Part shown: positions 8,532-18,311 of the stretch, in pieces
How the letters are laid out: each line of letters opens with the position of its first letter
How positions within the stretch are numbered: the first letter of the stretch is position 1
Assembly (NCBI RefSeq): GCF_007860175.1
Contig: NZ_SJPX01000001.1
Location: 1,674,001 to 1,738,000 of the forward strand
Source of the DNA: Rubripirellula reticaptiva
GTDB taxonomy: Bacteria; Planctomycetota; Planctomycetia; Pirellulales; Pirellulaceae
Length of the DNA: 64,000 bases
Direction of reading: 5' to 3'
Program-made: the position numbers and the translations under genes
Notes under the pieces: generated by a model
The model's database searches: none
Told to the model about the DNA's origin: nothing
Seen by the model: only the letters and a program-made list of their open reading frames with translations

Positions 8532-11500
8532 ATGTCTGACTCAGTCTCAGTTCTCCTTTCTCGGGCCACGTTAGCCGTGATGCTGGCGTTGAACGCCCTC
8601 GGCATTGGACAGGGCCAAGACGCACCCGTTGGTGCTACGACTGCTCCGTCGAAGCCATCCGTGTCAGAGCCCGGTACCACACCGAAGATCAGCTATAGCC
8701 GCGACATTCGCCCGCTTTTGTCGGATCGATGTTTTCTCTGCCATGGACCGGATGAAAAAACTCGTGGCGCCGAACTCCGGCTTGACTCGTTCGATGATGC
8801 GATCGACGGTGGGGCGATCGAGCCCGGTGATGCCGATGCCAGTGAACTGATCCAACGGATCATCAGCGGTGACAAAGGCTACGAGATGCCGCCGGCCAGT
8901 TCACACAAGGCGAAACTGAAACCCGATGAAATCGCGATCATAAAACAGTGGATCAATGAAGGAGCGAACTACGAAAAACACTGGGCTTTCGAGTCGCCAC
9001 GACGACCGACTTTGCCCGTTAGCGATCTTCCAGCCTGGAACATCAGTCCGATCGATCGTTTGGTCATCGCCCGGCTAGCCGGCCGAGGCTTACAGCCAGC
9101 ACCGCCCGCGGACCGGCGCACGCTGTTGCGGCGAGCGTCATTTGATCTGGTCGGATTGCCACCAACACCGACTCAGATCGAAATGTTCTTGGCTGACAAG
9201 TCGGTCGATGCTTGGTCTAACGCTTTGGATCGGTTACTCGCATCGCCAGCGTACGGTGAACATCAGGCGCGACACTGGCTAGACGTTTCACGGTACGCCG
9301 ATAGCAACGGTTACCAATACGATTTCAGTCGCGACCAATGGGCGTGGCGAGATTGGGTGATTGACTCATTCAACCGAAATCAGCCTTTCGATCAGTTCAC
9401 GATCGAACAACTGGCCGGCGACTTGATTCCCGGTTCGACACCTCAGCAACGTTTGGCCACGGGGTTCAATCGCAACCACCCGATCACGGTCGAAGGCGGT
9501 GTGATCGATGAAGAGTATCGCACCGAATACGTGCTGGACCGTACCACCACTGCCGGCACCGCTTGGCTAGGTTTGACGGTTGGGTGTGCTCGTTGCCACA
9601 CTCACAAGTACGATCCAATCACGCAAACCGAGTTCTACGAACTGTCCGCGTTCTTCAACCAGATTCCCGAAAAGGGCATGAAAGGTTTTTTTCCGGACGA
9701 GCAGATTCCGTCGCCGTTTCAAGTCGAAGCGATCGACAACGCAAAACGAAAAGTTGATGCGGCAGAATCTCAATTTGCCGAATCGTTCGATCGATGGGGG
9801 CCCGACTTGGCCGAATTCGAGGCCGAGGCGTCGCTTGGTTGGGAAGAAGGCTGGGAAGTGATTCGTCCCACGATAGTAACATCGGATGGAAAAGCCACGA
9901 TGAACGTGCTCGGCGATGGCAGTGTTCAAGTTTCCGGCGCAAACCCAAGTCGTGATAACTACACAATGTGGTTTGATGCGGACGGCCAGCCGATTTACGC
10001 GATCCGTCTAACAGCGATGCCCAGTGGTCCGGATGATAAACCACTGCTCGGACGCAGTTCCAATGGCAACTTTGTTCTTTCGGAAATCGAAACCAAGGTG
10101 TCATCGAAACGCCAGCCAAAGAAATTTGAATCCGTAAAGCTAACCGCCGCGTTTGCCGACTTCTCGCAATCGGGGTACGACGTCGCCTTTGCCATCGACA
10201 GTGCGCTTGACTCGAAAGGCTGGGCAGTTCTTGGCGACCAGGGTGCCAGTCAGTCTCGCACTGCCATCGTTGTTCCGGCGACAGACTTGGCGCCTGCGTC
10301 TGGCGGCAAGTTGCAGGTGACTTTGAAATTCCAAAGCGGTTTTTCGCAGCACCAAATGGGGCGTTTTCAAATCGCGTTCGCTCGGAAACCCAAATCCGCT
10401 TTGTTGCCTGCTGCGTTGCCCGTTTTGAATAAGCCCGCCGACCAACGAACCGCCGCCGATGAACTTGCGATCCGCCAGTGGATCACGCAGATCAAAGGAT
10501 CGGTCGACGTCAAAGCGGCAATGAACGCCGTTTCCGAAGCTCGAAAAAAGCAAGCGGAATTGCTGGCCGAAGTGCCCAAAACAATGGTCATGAAAGAAAT
10601 GGACACGCCCCGGAAAACGTACGTGCTTGATCGCGGCGAATACGACAAGTATCTAGATGCGGTGCTGCCAGGGACGCCTGCCTTTTTGCCGCCGATGCCA
10701 GCAGGGGTGCCGAATAATCGACTCGGGCTCGCGCATTGGTTGACCATGCCCAGCCATCCGCTGACGTCGCGAGTCGCGGTGAATCGACTCTGGAGTCAGC
10801 TATTCGGAATTGGCTTGCTCGATACACCCGAGGATTTTGGTTTGCAAAGTTCATTGCCAAAGTTCCCCGAACTATTGGATTGGTTGGCGGTTGAGTTCGT
10901 TGAATCCGGCTGGGATGTCAAAGCGATTTTCAAGACCGTCATGATGTCGCAGGTCTACCAGCAATCGTCGGTCACGACGCAGGACTCCTTCGCAAATGAT
11001 CCCGAAAACCGCTGGCTGGCGCGGGGGCCACGCTTACGGCTTGATGCTGAATCGATTCGGGATTCTGCGTTGGCTGTCAGTGGTTTGCTGAACCCGAAAA
11101 TCGGCGGGCCAAGTGTGTTTCCGTATCATCCTGCGGGACTTTGGATGGAAGTCAACAATCGACCTGGCTATTCGAGTGCGTACAAGCAGGATACCGGTGA
11201 CAAGGTGTTTCGCCGTGGTGTCTATACCTTCTGGAAGCGGACGGTGCCACCACCGTCGATGGCTGTCTTCGACGCTCCGTCGCGTGAGTATTGCCAGGTT
11301 CGTCGGTCACGAACCAATACGCCGCTGCAAGCATTTGTAATGTTGCATGATCCCCAGTACGTCGAAGCCGCTCGCGTTTTAGCCGAAAAGATGATGGCCG
11401 CAGCAAGCCAAAACTTGCGTGGTCAACTTGCGTTTGGTTTCGAGACGGCCATCGGGCGGTCGCCATCCGAGCAAGAATTGGAACTGCTTCAAGTGACGTA

Positions 11501-11666
11501 TCAAGAGCGAATCGAATTGTACGAGGCCGATGCTGCGAAGGCAGAGAAGTTGCTTTCCATTGGCAATTCATCTCGCAACAGCGAATTGCCGATTATTCAG
11601 CACGCCGCCATGACAACGGTGGCGCGAGTAATTTTGAACCTCAGCGAATTCATCACCAAGGGTTAA
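8532..11666 (+). CDS. Planctomycete cytochrome C / DUF1549 / DUF1553 protein
   Basis: 1044 residues. After a signal peptide (cleavage near GIGQGQDA) comes a planctomycete cytochrome c domain with haem motif CFLCH at 67-71. DUF1549 follows from about 170 (ISPIDRLVIARL, with a second Cys pair in CARCHTHKYDP), then a variable central region, and DUF1553 from about 728 (NNRLGLAHWLTMPSHPLTSR to the end). This domain set is abundant in Planctomycetes and usually sits next to DUF1501 genes, as here. It is probably periplasmic or outer-surface and involved in polysaccharide use, but the reaction is unproven. Its stop overlaps the next start by one base (TAATG). Confidence 0.93.
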   Translation: MSDSVSVLLSRATLAVMLALNALGIGQGQDAPVGATTAPSKPSVSEPGTTPKISYSRDIRPLLSDRCFLCHGPDEKTRGAELRLDSFDDAIDGGAIEPGDADASELIQRIISGDKGYEMPPASSHKAKLKPDEIAIIKQWINEGANYEKHWAFESPRRPTLPVSDLPAWNISPIDRLVIARLAGRGLQPAPPADRRTLLRRASFDLVGLPPTPTQIEMFLADKSVDAWSNALDRLLASPAYGEHQARHWLDVSRYADSNGYQYDFSRDQWAWRDWVIDSFNRNQPFDQFTIEQLAGDLIPGSTPQQRLATGFNRNHPITVEGGVIDEEYRTEYVLDRTTTAGTAWLGLTVGCARCHTHKYDPITQTEFYELSAFFNQIPEKGMKGFFPDEQIPSPFQVEAIDNAKRKVDAAESQFAESFDRWGPDLAEFEAEASLGWEEGWEVIRPTIVTSDGKATMNVLGDGSVQVSGANPSRDNYTMWFDADGQPIYAIRLTAMPSGPDDKPLLGRSSNGNFVLSEIETKVSSKRQPKKFESVKLTAAFADFSQSGYDVAFAIDSALDSKGWAVLGDQGASQSRTAIVVPATDLAPASGGKLQVTLKFQSGFSQHQMGRFQIAFARKPKSALLPAALPVLNKPADQRTAADELAIRQWITQIKGSVDVKAAMNAVSEARKKQAELLAEVPKTMVMKEMDTPRKTYVLDRGEYDKYLDAVLPGTPAFLPPMPAGVPNNRLGLAHWLTMPSHPLTSRVAVNRLWSQLFGIGLLDTPEDFGLQSSLPKFPELLDWLAVEFVESGWDVKAIFKTVMMSQVYQQSSVTTQDSFANDPENRWLARGPRLRLDAESIRDSALAVSGLLNPKIGGPSVFPYHPAGLWMEVNNRPGYSSAYKQDTGDKVFRRGVYTFWKRTVPPPSMAVFDAPSREYCQVRRSRTNTPLQAFVMLHDPQYVEAARVLAEKMMAAASQNLRGQLAFGFETAIGRSPSEQELELLQVTYQERIELYEADAAKAEKLLSIGNSSRNSELPIIQHAAMTTVARVILNLSEFITKG

Positions 11667-13162
11667 TGTTGATGCCTCAGTCAATCGAAGAACATTACTT
11701 GCGAATCAATCGCCGTCACTTTTTTGGCGGCGGTCTTTCCGCTGCTGGCTTGGCGGCGCTAGGCACGCTGATGCCAGAAGCCATGGCGATCGAGGCGGCC
11801 AGCAAAACGATTTCGGCATCATTAGCGACGGGCAATGGGCCGGGGTATGGTCCCGGATCGATCGGGCCAACGCACTTTCCCGCTACTGCAAAACGCATCA
11901 TCTATCTTTGCCAGTCGGGTGCACCTAGCCAGATTGACACCTTTGACTACAAGCCCGAGCTGGAACGGCTCGATGGTACCGAGCTTCCTGATTCAGTTCG
12001 AGGCGGCCAGAGGTTAACTGGGATGACGGCAGGCCAAAAAGCGTTTCCCGTTGCCAAGTCGATTGCCAAGTTCAATCGGCATGGTAAGTCGGGTCAATGG
12101 ATCAGTGATTTGTTGCCCCACCATCACAAGATCGCCGACGATATCTGCGTGATCAAGTCGATGTACACGGAGGCGATCAACCACGATCCCGCCATTACGT
12201 TTTTCCAAACCGGGCACCAGCAACCTGGGCGACCCAGTCTAGGCGCATGGGCAAGCTACGGCTTGGGAAGTGAATCGACCGACTTTCCGGGCTTTGTGGT
12301 TTTGCTAGACAAGAACACCGATCTGCAGGCTCAGCCGTTGTACTCGCGGTTGTGGGGCAGTGGTTTTCTGCCGTCCAATCATCAGGGGGTAAAGCTTCGT
12401 TCCAGTGGCGATCCGGTTCTTTATCTTCAAGACCCCACCGGCGACTCGTTGCAGGACAAACGCGTCCTGCTAGACCGTTTGGCGGAAATGAATTCCATTC
12501 AGCACGGCGTGGTAGGTGACCCGGAAATCAACACGCGGATCGCGGCGTACGAAATGGCGTATCGGATGCAGACGTCTACACCGGAGCTGACTGACTTCGC
12601 GGACGAGCCACAGTCAACCTTTGATCTGTATGGACCGGACGCGAAGAGTCCCGGTACGCATGCCGCAAATTGTTTGCTGGCGCGTCGGTTGGCAGAACGT
12701 GGCGTGCGTTTTATCCAGATCTACCATCGAGGTTGGGATCATCACAACAACTTGCCCACCAAGCATCTAAGTCTCGCGAAAGAAGTCGATCAAGGATCGG
12801 CGGCCTTGGTGCAAGACTTAAAGCAACGTGGAATGCTCGACGATACGCTTGTCGTCTGGGGTGGCGAGTTTGGCCGAACCGTCTACAAACAAGGGAATTC
12901 CGAGCGTTTCGGTCGTGATCATCACCCGCGATGCTTCTCGATTTGGATGGCTGGTGGCGGAGTCAAGCCTGGGATCAGTCACGGCGAAACGGATGAGTTC
13001 TGTTACAACATCGCCGATAAAGCGGTCCATGTTCACGATCTCAACGCTACGATTCTGCACCTGCTTGGGTTGAATCACGAGCGTTTAACGTACCGGTTTC
13101 AGGGACGAGATTTCCGAATTACCGATGTCCACGGAAATGTCGTGAAGGACATTCTGGCGTAG
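11666..13162 (+). CDS. DUF1501 family secreted protein
   Basis: 498 residues. A Tat-like leader (NRRHFFGGGLSAAGLAAL) precedes the DUF1501 body, an alkaline-phosphatase/sulfatase-like fold: LCQSGAPSQIDTFDYKPEL near the start, the central GVRFIQIYHRGWDHHNN and the C-terminal VVWGGEFGRT and GRDHHPRCFSIWMAGGGVK. His and Asp residues in these blocks are the likely metal ligands. It is coupled to the DUF1549/1553 gene (TAATG) and very probably works with it on the same exported substrate. It converges on the sulfatase gene with only 21 bases between the stops. Confidence 0.93.
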   Translation: MLMPQSIEEHYLRINRRHFFGGGLSAAGLAALGTLMPEAMAIEAASKTISASLATGNGPGYGPGSIGPTHFPATAKRIIYLCQSGAPSQIDTFDYKPELERLDGTELPDSVRGGQRLTGMTAGQKAFPVAKSIAKFNRHGKSGQWISDLLPHHHKIADDICVIKSMYTEAINHDPAITFFQTGHQQPGRPSLGAWASYGLGSESTDFPGFVVLLDKNTDLQAQPLYSRLWGSGFLPSNHQGVKLRSSGDPVLYLQDPTGDSLQDKRVLLDRLAEMNSIQHGVVGDPEINTRIAAYEMAYRMQTSTPELTDFADEPQSTFDLYGPDAKSPGTHAANCLLARRLAERGVRFIQIYHRGWDHHNNLPTKHLSLAKEVDQGSAALVQDLKQRGMLDDTLVVWGGEFGRTVYKQGNSERFGRDHHPRCFSIWMAGGGVKPGISHGETDEFCYNIADKAVHVHDLNATILHLLGLNHERLTYRFQGRDFRITDVHGNVVKDILA

Positions 13163-13183
13163 CAGTTCAGGCGCCTCGCCCGC

Positions 13184-14608
13184 TCACTCGTGCGATCGGT
13201 CATCCTTTCCTTCGATGATGCGGATATGGTTTTTGCTGTGCGTCGTAAACCATGTCTTCCCTTCGCCCCACTCGGGTTCTGGAAGTTCACTTTTCCATTG
13301 GTTCAGCTCTTCCGTCATCGCGGCGACGCGTCCCGGTTCGCTCGCAGCTAGGTTGTGTCGTTCGCTCAGGTCGTCATCAAGATTGTAGAGTGCATAGCCA
13401 TAGTCTTGGACGTAGATCAGTTTCCAGGGGCCATCACGCATCGCGGAAAACCAAAGCTTGTGCCAAAAGAGTTTTTGGTGAGGAACAGAGCCTGTTTCGT
13501 TGGTCAAAAATGGCAACAGATTGACTCCGTCAAGCGGGTGAGCATCGCTTGCGTCGGATGACTCGTCGGGTGTTTCGCTAGACGCCAAGTCTCTGTTTGC
13601 GGCCGCCACGCACGTCGGAAGAATATCCAGGGAACTGACCATGGGAGCGAACGTTTGCCCGCCGGAAAAACGATTTTTCCAGTACAAGACAAACGGGACG
13701 CGAATACCGCCTTCGAACTTGATTCCCTTGTGCCCCGCTAAAGGCAAGTTGCTGGAAGCGTTTCCGGTTGCCCCACCGTTGTCGCTTAAGAACCAAATCA
13801 TCGTGTTGTCTGCGATGCGTTGTGCGTCAAGTTTCGCCAGTACCTTGCCGATGGCCCGGTCCATCGCCCAAATCATTGCCGCGTAAGTTCGGCGTTTTTT
13901 GTTTTCGATGTGGCTGAATCGCTCGAGGTCTTCTTTCGTCGCCTCCAACGGGCCGTGAGGCGCCGTGAACGATAGATACAAGAAGAACGGTTTGTCTGAT
14001 TCTTCGCCAATGAACTTGGTCGCCTGGTCGCCAAGTTCGTCGGTCAAGTATCCGTCAAACCGAACCTGTTTCCCATTTTCTTCGATGGCATGATGGTTGC
14101 CAGGCTTGTCGTCTTTCTTGTCGTTATAAAAGTAGCTGCGGCTTCCTTCCCTGAGTCCATAGAAATAATCAAATCCGCGTGACGTGGGGTACTGAGCTTC
14201 GGTCGCGCCGAGATGCCATTTTCCGACCAGCCCGGTACGGTAGCCCGCGGTTTGCAGTTTCTGGGCTAGCGTGACTTCGTCGATATTCATGCCGTGCGGG
14301 TAAGGCGGCGAATTGGCTTCATGTCCGAATCGTTGTTGGTACCGGCCTGTCAAAAGTCCAGCACGCGAAGGGCTGCAAACCGATGCGGAAACATGTCCGT
14401 CGGAAAATTGGATTCCCCCGGCCGCCAGCCGATCAAGGTTCGGTGACTTGATGTCCGCTGATTTTTGAAACCCCAAGTCTTCGTAGCCTAGGTCATCAGC
14501 CAAGATCAATAAGATGTTGGGTTTTTCGTTCGCCTGGGCTGGTTGATGGTGCATTTTCAAGCATGCGATCGCACAGCAAGCTAAAACTAGTCGGATAGCA
14601 AATGGCAT
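13184..14608 (-). CDS. Formylglycine-dependent sulfatase
   Basis: 474 residues with signal peptide (cleavage near PAQANEKP). N-terminal metal site ILADDLGYED, formylglycine motif CSPSR with the modified cysteine at about residue 78 followed by AGLLTGRYQQRFG, then GKWHLG, the metal-binding WFLSDNGG and GIRVPFVLYW. All core residues for calcium-dependent ester sulfate hydrolysis are present. The substrate is presumably a sulfated polysaccharide. Neither sulfatase-maturing enzyme type (FGE or radical-SAM anSME) is in the window, so maturation must be supplied elsewhere. About 80 bases downstream of the S9 peptidase gene on the same strand; they may share a transcript. Confidence 0.95.
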   Translation of the reverse strand: MPFAIRLVLACCAIACLKMHHQPAQANEKPNILLILADDLGYEDLGFQKSADIKSPNLDRLAAGGIQFSDGHVSASVCSPSRAGLLTGRYQQRFGHEANSPPYPHGMNIDEVTLAQKLQTAGYRTGLVGKWHLGATEAQYPTSRGFDYFYGLREGSRSYFYNDKKDDKPGNHHAIEENGKQVRFDGYLTDELGDQATKFIGEESDKPFFLYLSFTAPHGPLEATKEDLERFSHIENKKRRTYAAMIWAMDRAIGKVLAKLDAQRIADNTMIWFLSDNGGATGNASSNLPLAGHKGIKFEGGIRVPFVLYWKNRFSGGQTFAPMVSSLDILPTCVAAANRDLASSETPDESSDASDAHPLDGVNLLPFLTNETGSVPHQKLFWHKLWFSAMRDGPWKLIYVQDYGYALYNLDDDLSERHNLAASEPGRVAAMTEELNQWKSELPEPEWGEGKTWFTTHSKNHIRIIEGKDDRSHE

Positions 14609-14687
14609 AACAGGTTGCTCGTTAAGGTTTGTCGATTCAATTCAGTTTAGACCGTTCGTCAGCCGAACAAGCCGCAGTGGTGATTCT

Positions 14688-17168
14688 TTACGGATTCAAG
14701 TGTTCGACGAAGAACTCACGCATGCGACGTTGCCCGTACTTTCCGCCGTTGCTGTGCCCGACGCCCGGCATCATTAACAGATCAAAATTTTTGTCCGCTT
14801 TGATCAGCGCGTCGGCAAACCGAAACGTCGATTCGGGCGGCACGTTGCTGTCGAGTTCGCCGACCATCAACATCAAGTGGCCGCCAAGCGCGTGCGCATT
14901 CTCGATGTTACTGCACTCTGCATAGTGTGGTCCAACAGGGTATCCCATCCATTGTTCGTTCCACGAAGCTTTGTCCATTCGGTTATCGTGGCATCCGCAG
15001 GCAGCGTATGCTGCTCGGTAGAAATCTGAGTGAAGCAATACGGCAGCAGCAGCATTCTGGCCACCAGCCGATGTGCCGAAGATTCCAACACGCGAAACGT
15101 CCATCGACGAATCCTTTTGGGCGGCTGCTTTGATCCAAGCAATGCGGTCGGGAAAGCCACCGTCTTTGATGTTCTTCCAGCAGACGTCATGAAATGCCTT
15201 TGAACGATTGGCCGTTCCCATGCCGTCGATCTTTACAACGATAAAGCCCAGATCGTTGAGCTCTTGATAGCGATTGGAAACACTGAACGACTTGGGCACA
15301 AATGAATCATGCGGTCCAGCATAGATGTCTTCAATGATCGGATAACGCTTGTTTGGATCGTGGTCCGATGGGCGCCAGATAATGCCCCAAATGTCGGTCT
15401 TGCCGTCGCGTCCCTTCGCAACAAAAACTTCCGGAGTCACCGTGTTAAGACTTGATACGTCCGCTGTTTCTAGCCGGCAAACGAGCGACCCGTCATCTTC
15501 GCGTCGTAGTTCGTGAACCGGCGCTGCATCGACGCGGGAATAGCTGTCGATTAGAAACCGACGACCAGGGGAATAGGCAACGACGTGGTTTCCGTCTGCT
15601 TCCGTCAAAGCCACCAGGTTCTCGCCATCGAAGTCGACACGGTAGTGATGAATCAGATAAGGGTCTTGGTTCGCATTGCGCCCGCTAGCTTGGAACCAAA
15701 TTTGCCGAGTTGCTTCGTCGATGCAATCGACCTTGCGGACGACGAAGTCTCCCTTTGTAATTTGATTTTTCGTTTCACCGGTTTCCGCGTCAATCAAATA
15801 CAAGTGCCGCCACCCATCACGTTCGGACACGTAGACAATTTCATTGGTTTGTTCCATCCACGATACCAGCGGTACGCCGATGTTGGGGCCGTGTGCCGTC
15901 CAGATGAAAGTGTCGGATCGCTCGTCAATGATCGCTCGGGATTCGCCTGAATCAAGGTCGACTTCGATGACGCGAAAACGCTGATGGCCGCGGTCAATTT
16001 TATTAAACGTTAGGCACCGTTTGTCGTTTCGAAATCGTACTTGCGGGCGTCCAAAGTCGACGACTGGCACCGTGGGCTTGATCTGTTTTGCCGTCGCAAT
16101 GTCAAACAGATTCAATTCGTATTTATCAAACGGGTCGCCGGGTAATGCATAGCCACTGGATTGCAGTTTTGCGCGGCCGCCTCCGCGCGGGGATGATTCG
16201 ATTCGATAAACCTCTTTTGCTGGGAACGGTTGGACGCGAAAAGCAATCAATGTCTTGGAATCGGGTGACCAACGCAGTAGGTCATATTGGTGCCTCGGTT
16301 CCCCGTCGTCGCTAAGCTGATGTTGACCATTGCCATCGACCTCGCGGATGAACACGTTGTGGTTTTCGATCGCTGCCTGCCAGCGACCGTCCGGTGAAAG
16401 GTTGCTTGTGTTTCGAGGCCTTGCCTCTTTGTTGCGGGATCGGCGGGGCGGTTGCTGGTCTCGAATGATGACGTTCTTTGACAGTGGTTCGGCCACGGCG
16501 CCAATCAAGTCGTGGCCTTCTGCATCGACAGCCATCCAGACGTGTCCGGAGAAGGTGTGTTGATAACGCTGCTTGCCCGGCGAGACTGTTCCATAGCTCT
16601 GGCGTTCGCCATCGGGCCGGACCCACTGGATTTCAACCGGATGGTCAGTCTGGTTGTTGAAACAGATTTCGGTTTCTGGTCCTGTGTTCCTACTTCGCGA
16701 TGGAAGATCTCGTGGATGCACTCCGACACTGGCGGTGTCGTCCGCGACTGATTCGTCGGTGATGCAGGTGACTTGGTAGGTCGAACGATCACATTCCCAC
16801 CGAGACTGATCGATCGTAAAGCAAAATGTGTTGGTTGGGGTATCGAACTCGATTGCCCTGACTTGCAGTTTCTTGCCGTCGGCGTCGACGCCTTTTGCTT
16901 GTAACGCCTTTGCCAATCGGTTGTGGTCAAACGCAGGCTGGCGAGTGCCTGAGACCGCGTCGACGAGAATGTATTCAGACTCGACCTTGGGTAGCTCATT
17001 GCGATACCAAAACCGATCTCCGCCATCGAACCAGTGCGGTACGACACGGTCTTTGAAAATGCGGCCGGGCGTTTTCTCTTGGCCGTAGGTCAGATGCGGT
17101 GCGAAAAATACGGCAAGAACAATCGCAAGTGAAAGCGAGTTCGAAAGGGTGGGACGGCGAGTGATCAA
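14688..17168 (-). CDS. S9 family (DPP-IV-like) peptidase
   Basis: 826 residues with a signal peptide (FFAPHLTYGQEK). The N-terminal two thirds is a DPP-IV-type beta-propeller with WSPDSKTLIAFR and SERDGWRHLYLIDAETGE repeats. The last 250 residues form the alpha/beta-hydrolase domain: nucleophile in GIFGTSAGGQNAAA, aspartate in MVGELDSNVPPEST and histidine in MPGVGHSNGGKYG. It should cleave short peptides, possibly after proline, outside the cytoplasm. The start is TTG with AGGAG about ten bases upstream, and no better start is visible. The hydroxyproline operon close by handles compatible products, though the two are not co-transcribed. Confidence 0.92.
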   Translation of the reverse strand: MITRRPTLSNSLSLAIVLAVFFAPHLTYGQEKTPGRIFKDRVVPHWFDGGDRFWYRNELPKVESEYILVDAVSGTRQPAFDHNRLAKALQAKGVDADGKKLQVRAIEFDTPTNTFCFTIDQSRWECDRSTYQVTCITDESVADDTASVGVHPRDLPSRSRNTGPETEICFNNQTDHPVEIQWVRPDGERQSYGTVSPGKQRYQHTFSGHVWMAVDAEGHDLIGAVAEPLSKNVIIRDQQPPRRSRNKEARPRNTSNLSPDGRWQAAIENHNVFIREVDGNGQHQLSDDGEPRHQYDLLRWSPDSKTLIAFRVQPFPAKEVYRIESSPRGGGRAKLQSSGYALPGDPFDKYELNLFDIATAKQIKPTVPVVDFGRPQVRFRNDKRCLTFNKIDRGHQRFRVIEVDLDSGESRAIIDERSDTFIWTAHGPNIGVPLVSWMEQTNEIVYVSERDGWRHLYLIDAETGETKNQITKGDFVVRKVDCIDEATRQIWFQASGRNANQDPYLIHHYRVDFDGENLVALTEADGNHVVAYSPGRRFLIDSYSRVDAAPVHELRREDDGSLVCRLETADVSSLNTVTPEVFVAKGRDGKTDIWGIIWRPSDHDPNKRYPIIEDIYAGPHDSFVPKSFSVSNRYQELNDLGFIVVKIDGMGTANRSKAFHDVCWKNIKDGGFPDRIAWIKAAAQKDSSMDVSRVGIFGTSAGGQNAAAAVLLHSDFYRAAYAACGCHDNRMDKASWNEQWMGYPVGPHYAECSNIENAHALGGHLMLMVGELDSNVPPESTFRFADALIKADKNFDLLMMPGVGHSNGGKYGQRRMREFFVEHLNP

Positions 17169-17328
17169 AAGTGAGCAACTCCTGCGAGACTAGCGGGCGA
17201 ACGAAGGTAATATCCTAGTCCAGTTTGCCGACTCAATCTTATCCGAAATCGCAGCGTTGTCCGGCATCTACGCACATCGCCTGGGTTGGGAATGACTCAA
17301 TCGTCGCAGTTGCGCAGCCTGCATGCCG

Positions 17329-18093
17329 TCAGGCGTGCTCGTCTTCGGCCGCGATGTTCTCTCGATTGTCACGGTAGGCTTGTGGCGTTAGCCCGACCGA
17401 CTGTCGAAACCGCCGAGTAAAGGAACTTTGGTCGGAATAGCCGCAGGCCAAGGCAATCTGAGATATCGATTTTGCGGTGTGCGTGAGACTGTGTCGTGCG
17501 ACATCGATCCGCGTGCGGGTGATGTACTGTTTGGTCGAAACGCCAAATAGGTCGCGAATTCGGCGGTCTAACTGAAACGCCGAGAACCCCGATATTTTTT
17601 CCAGTTCATCCACCGTAATCGTTTCGGCGTAACGATCGCGAATAACGTCAAGGACTTTCGATACGGGTTCGATGTCGTCGCGATGGTTCATGCTGCTTGG
17701 ATTCAAGTCGCGTGAAATTCCGCACAATCCAACGATGGTGCCTTGGGCATCGGATAGCGGTTCTTTCCATGTCAGGCACCATCCTTCTTGACCGGTTGGG
17801 TAGAGATGCAGTTCGAGCTGTTCATGGATAGGTTGCCCGGTTCGAATGACCTCAATGTCTTGTGCACTAAAGACTTCTCCTAAATCTGGTGGAAAGATGT
17901 CTCTGGCCATGCGTCCCACAAGTTCGTGTTTGTGATGGAGTCCACATCGCTTGACCAGCGGCATGTTGACGGCCACGTAACGACCCTGGCAGTCTTTGAT
18001 GAAGAAAACTGTGTCTGGGATAGCGTCGAATACTTCGTCGCCGACGAACGGCCGGCCAATCAGTTCGAAGAACGACTCGGATGTGCTTGTCAT
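17329..18093 (-). CDS. AraC-family regulator with PAS domain
   Basis: About 254 residues from the ATG at 18093. The frame stays open to a TTG at 18288, but that extra stretch is Pro/Ser-rich and unlike a domain. The N-terminal half is a PAS fold (DAIPDTVFFIKDCQGRYVAV, then RDIFPPDL and GLCGISRDL). The C-terminal 100 residues are two AraC helix-turn-helix units (ISQIALACGYSDQSSFTRRF, then QSVGLTPQAYR). It is divergent from the hydroxyproline operon, the classical position of its activator, so it is likely to sense a pathway metabolite through the PAS domain. The ligand is unknown. Confidence 0.88.
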   Translation of the reverse strand: MTSTSESFFELIGRPFVGDEVFDAIPDTVFFIKDCQGRYVAVNMPLVKRCGLHHKHELVGRMARDIFPPDLGEVFSAQDIEVIRTGQPIHEQLELHLYPTGQEGWCLTWKEPLSDAQGTIVGLCGISRDLNPSSMNHRDDIEPVSKVLDVIRDRYAETITVDELEKISGFSAFQLDRRIRDLFGVSTKQYITRTRIDVARHSLTHTAKSISQIALACGYSDQSSFTRRFRQSVGLTPQAYRDNRENIAAEDEHA

Positions 18094-18311
18094 TGGTGAC
18101 GGAGTGAGGGCGACGGGGCTTAGAGGCTGCGACGGGTTCAGCGGATGGTCAGTGCAGACTGGGTGCTCGCACTGGCCTGTAATTTGCAGCGATCTAGCAT
18201 AGCGAGAATCGCTTTTGGGTGCTTCATCGCTCCGGACGCGGCCGACGCCATTGACCAATTTGTGATCGGAAACTTGTTTTTCAGTCAAGACATTGCAAGT
18301 CTCGCTCGACT
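18094..18311. promoter_or_regulatory. Divergent promoter between AraC regulator and hydroxyproline operon
   Basis: About 218 bases if the regulator starts at 18093. This is the expected site for AraC-type direct repeats and for both promoters. I could not define the operator half-sites by eye. Confidence 0.4.
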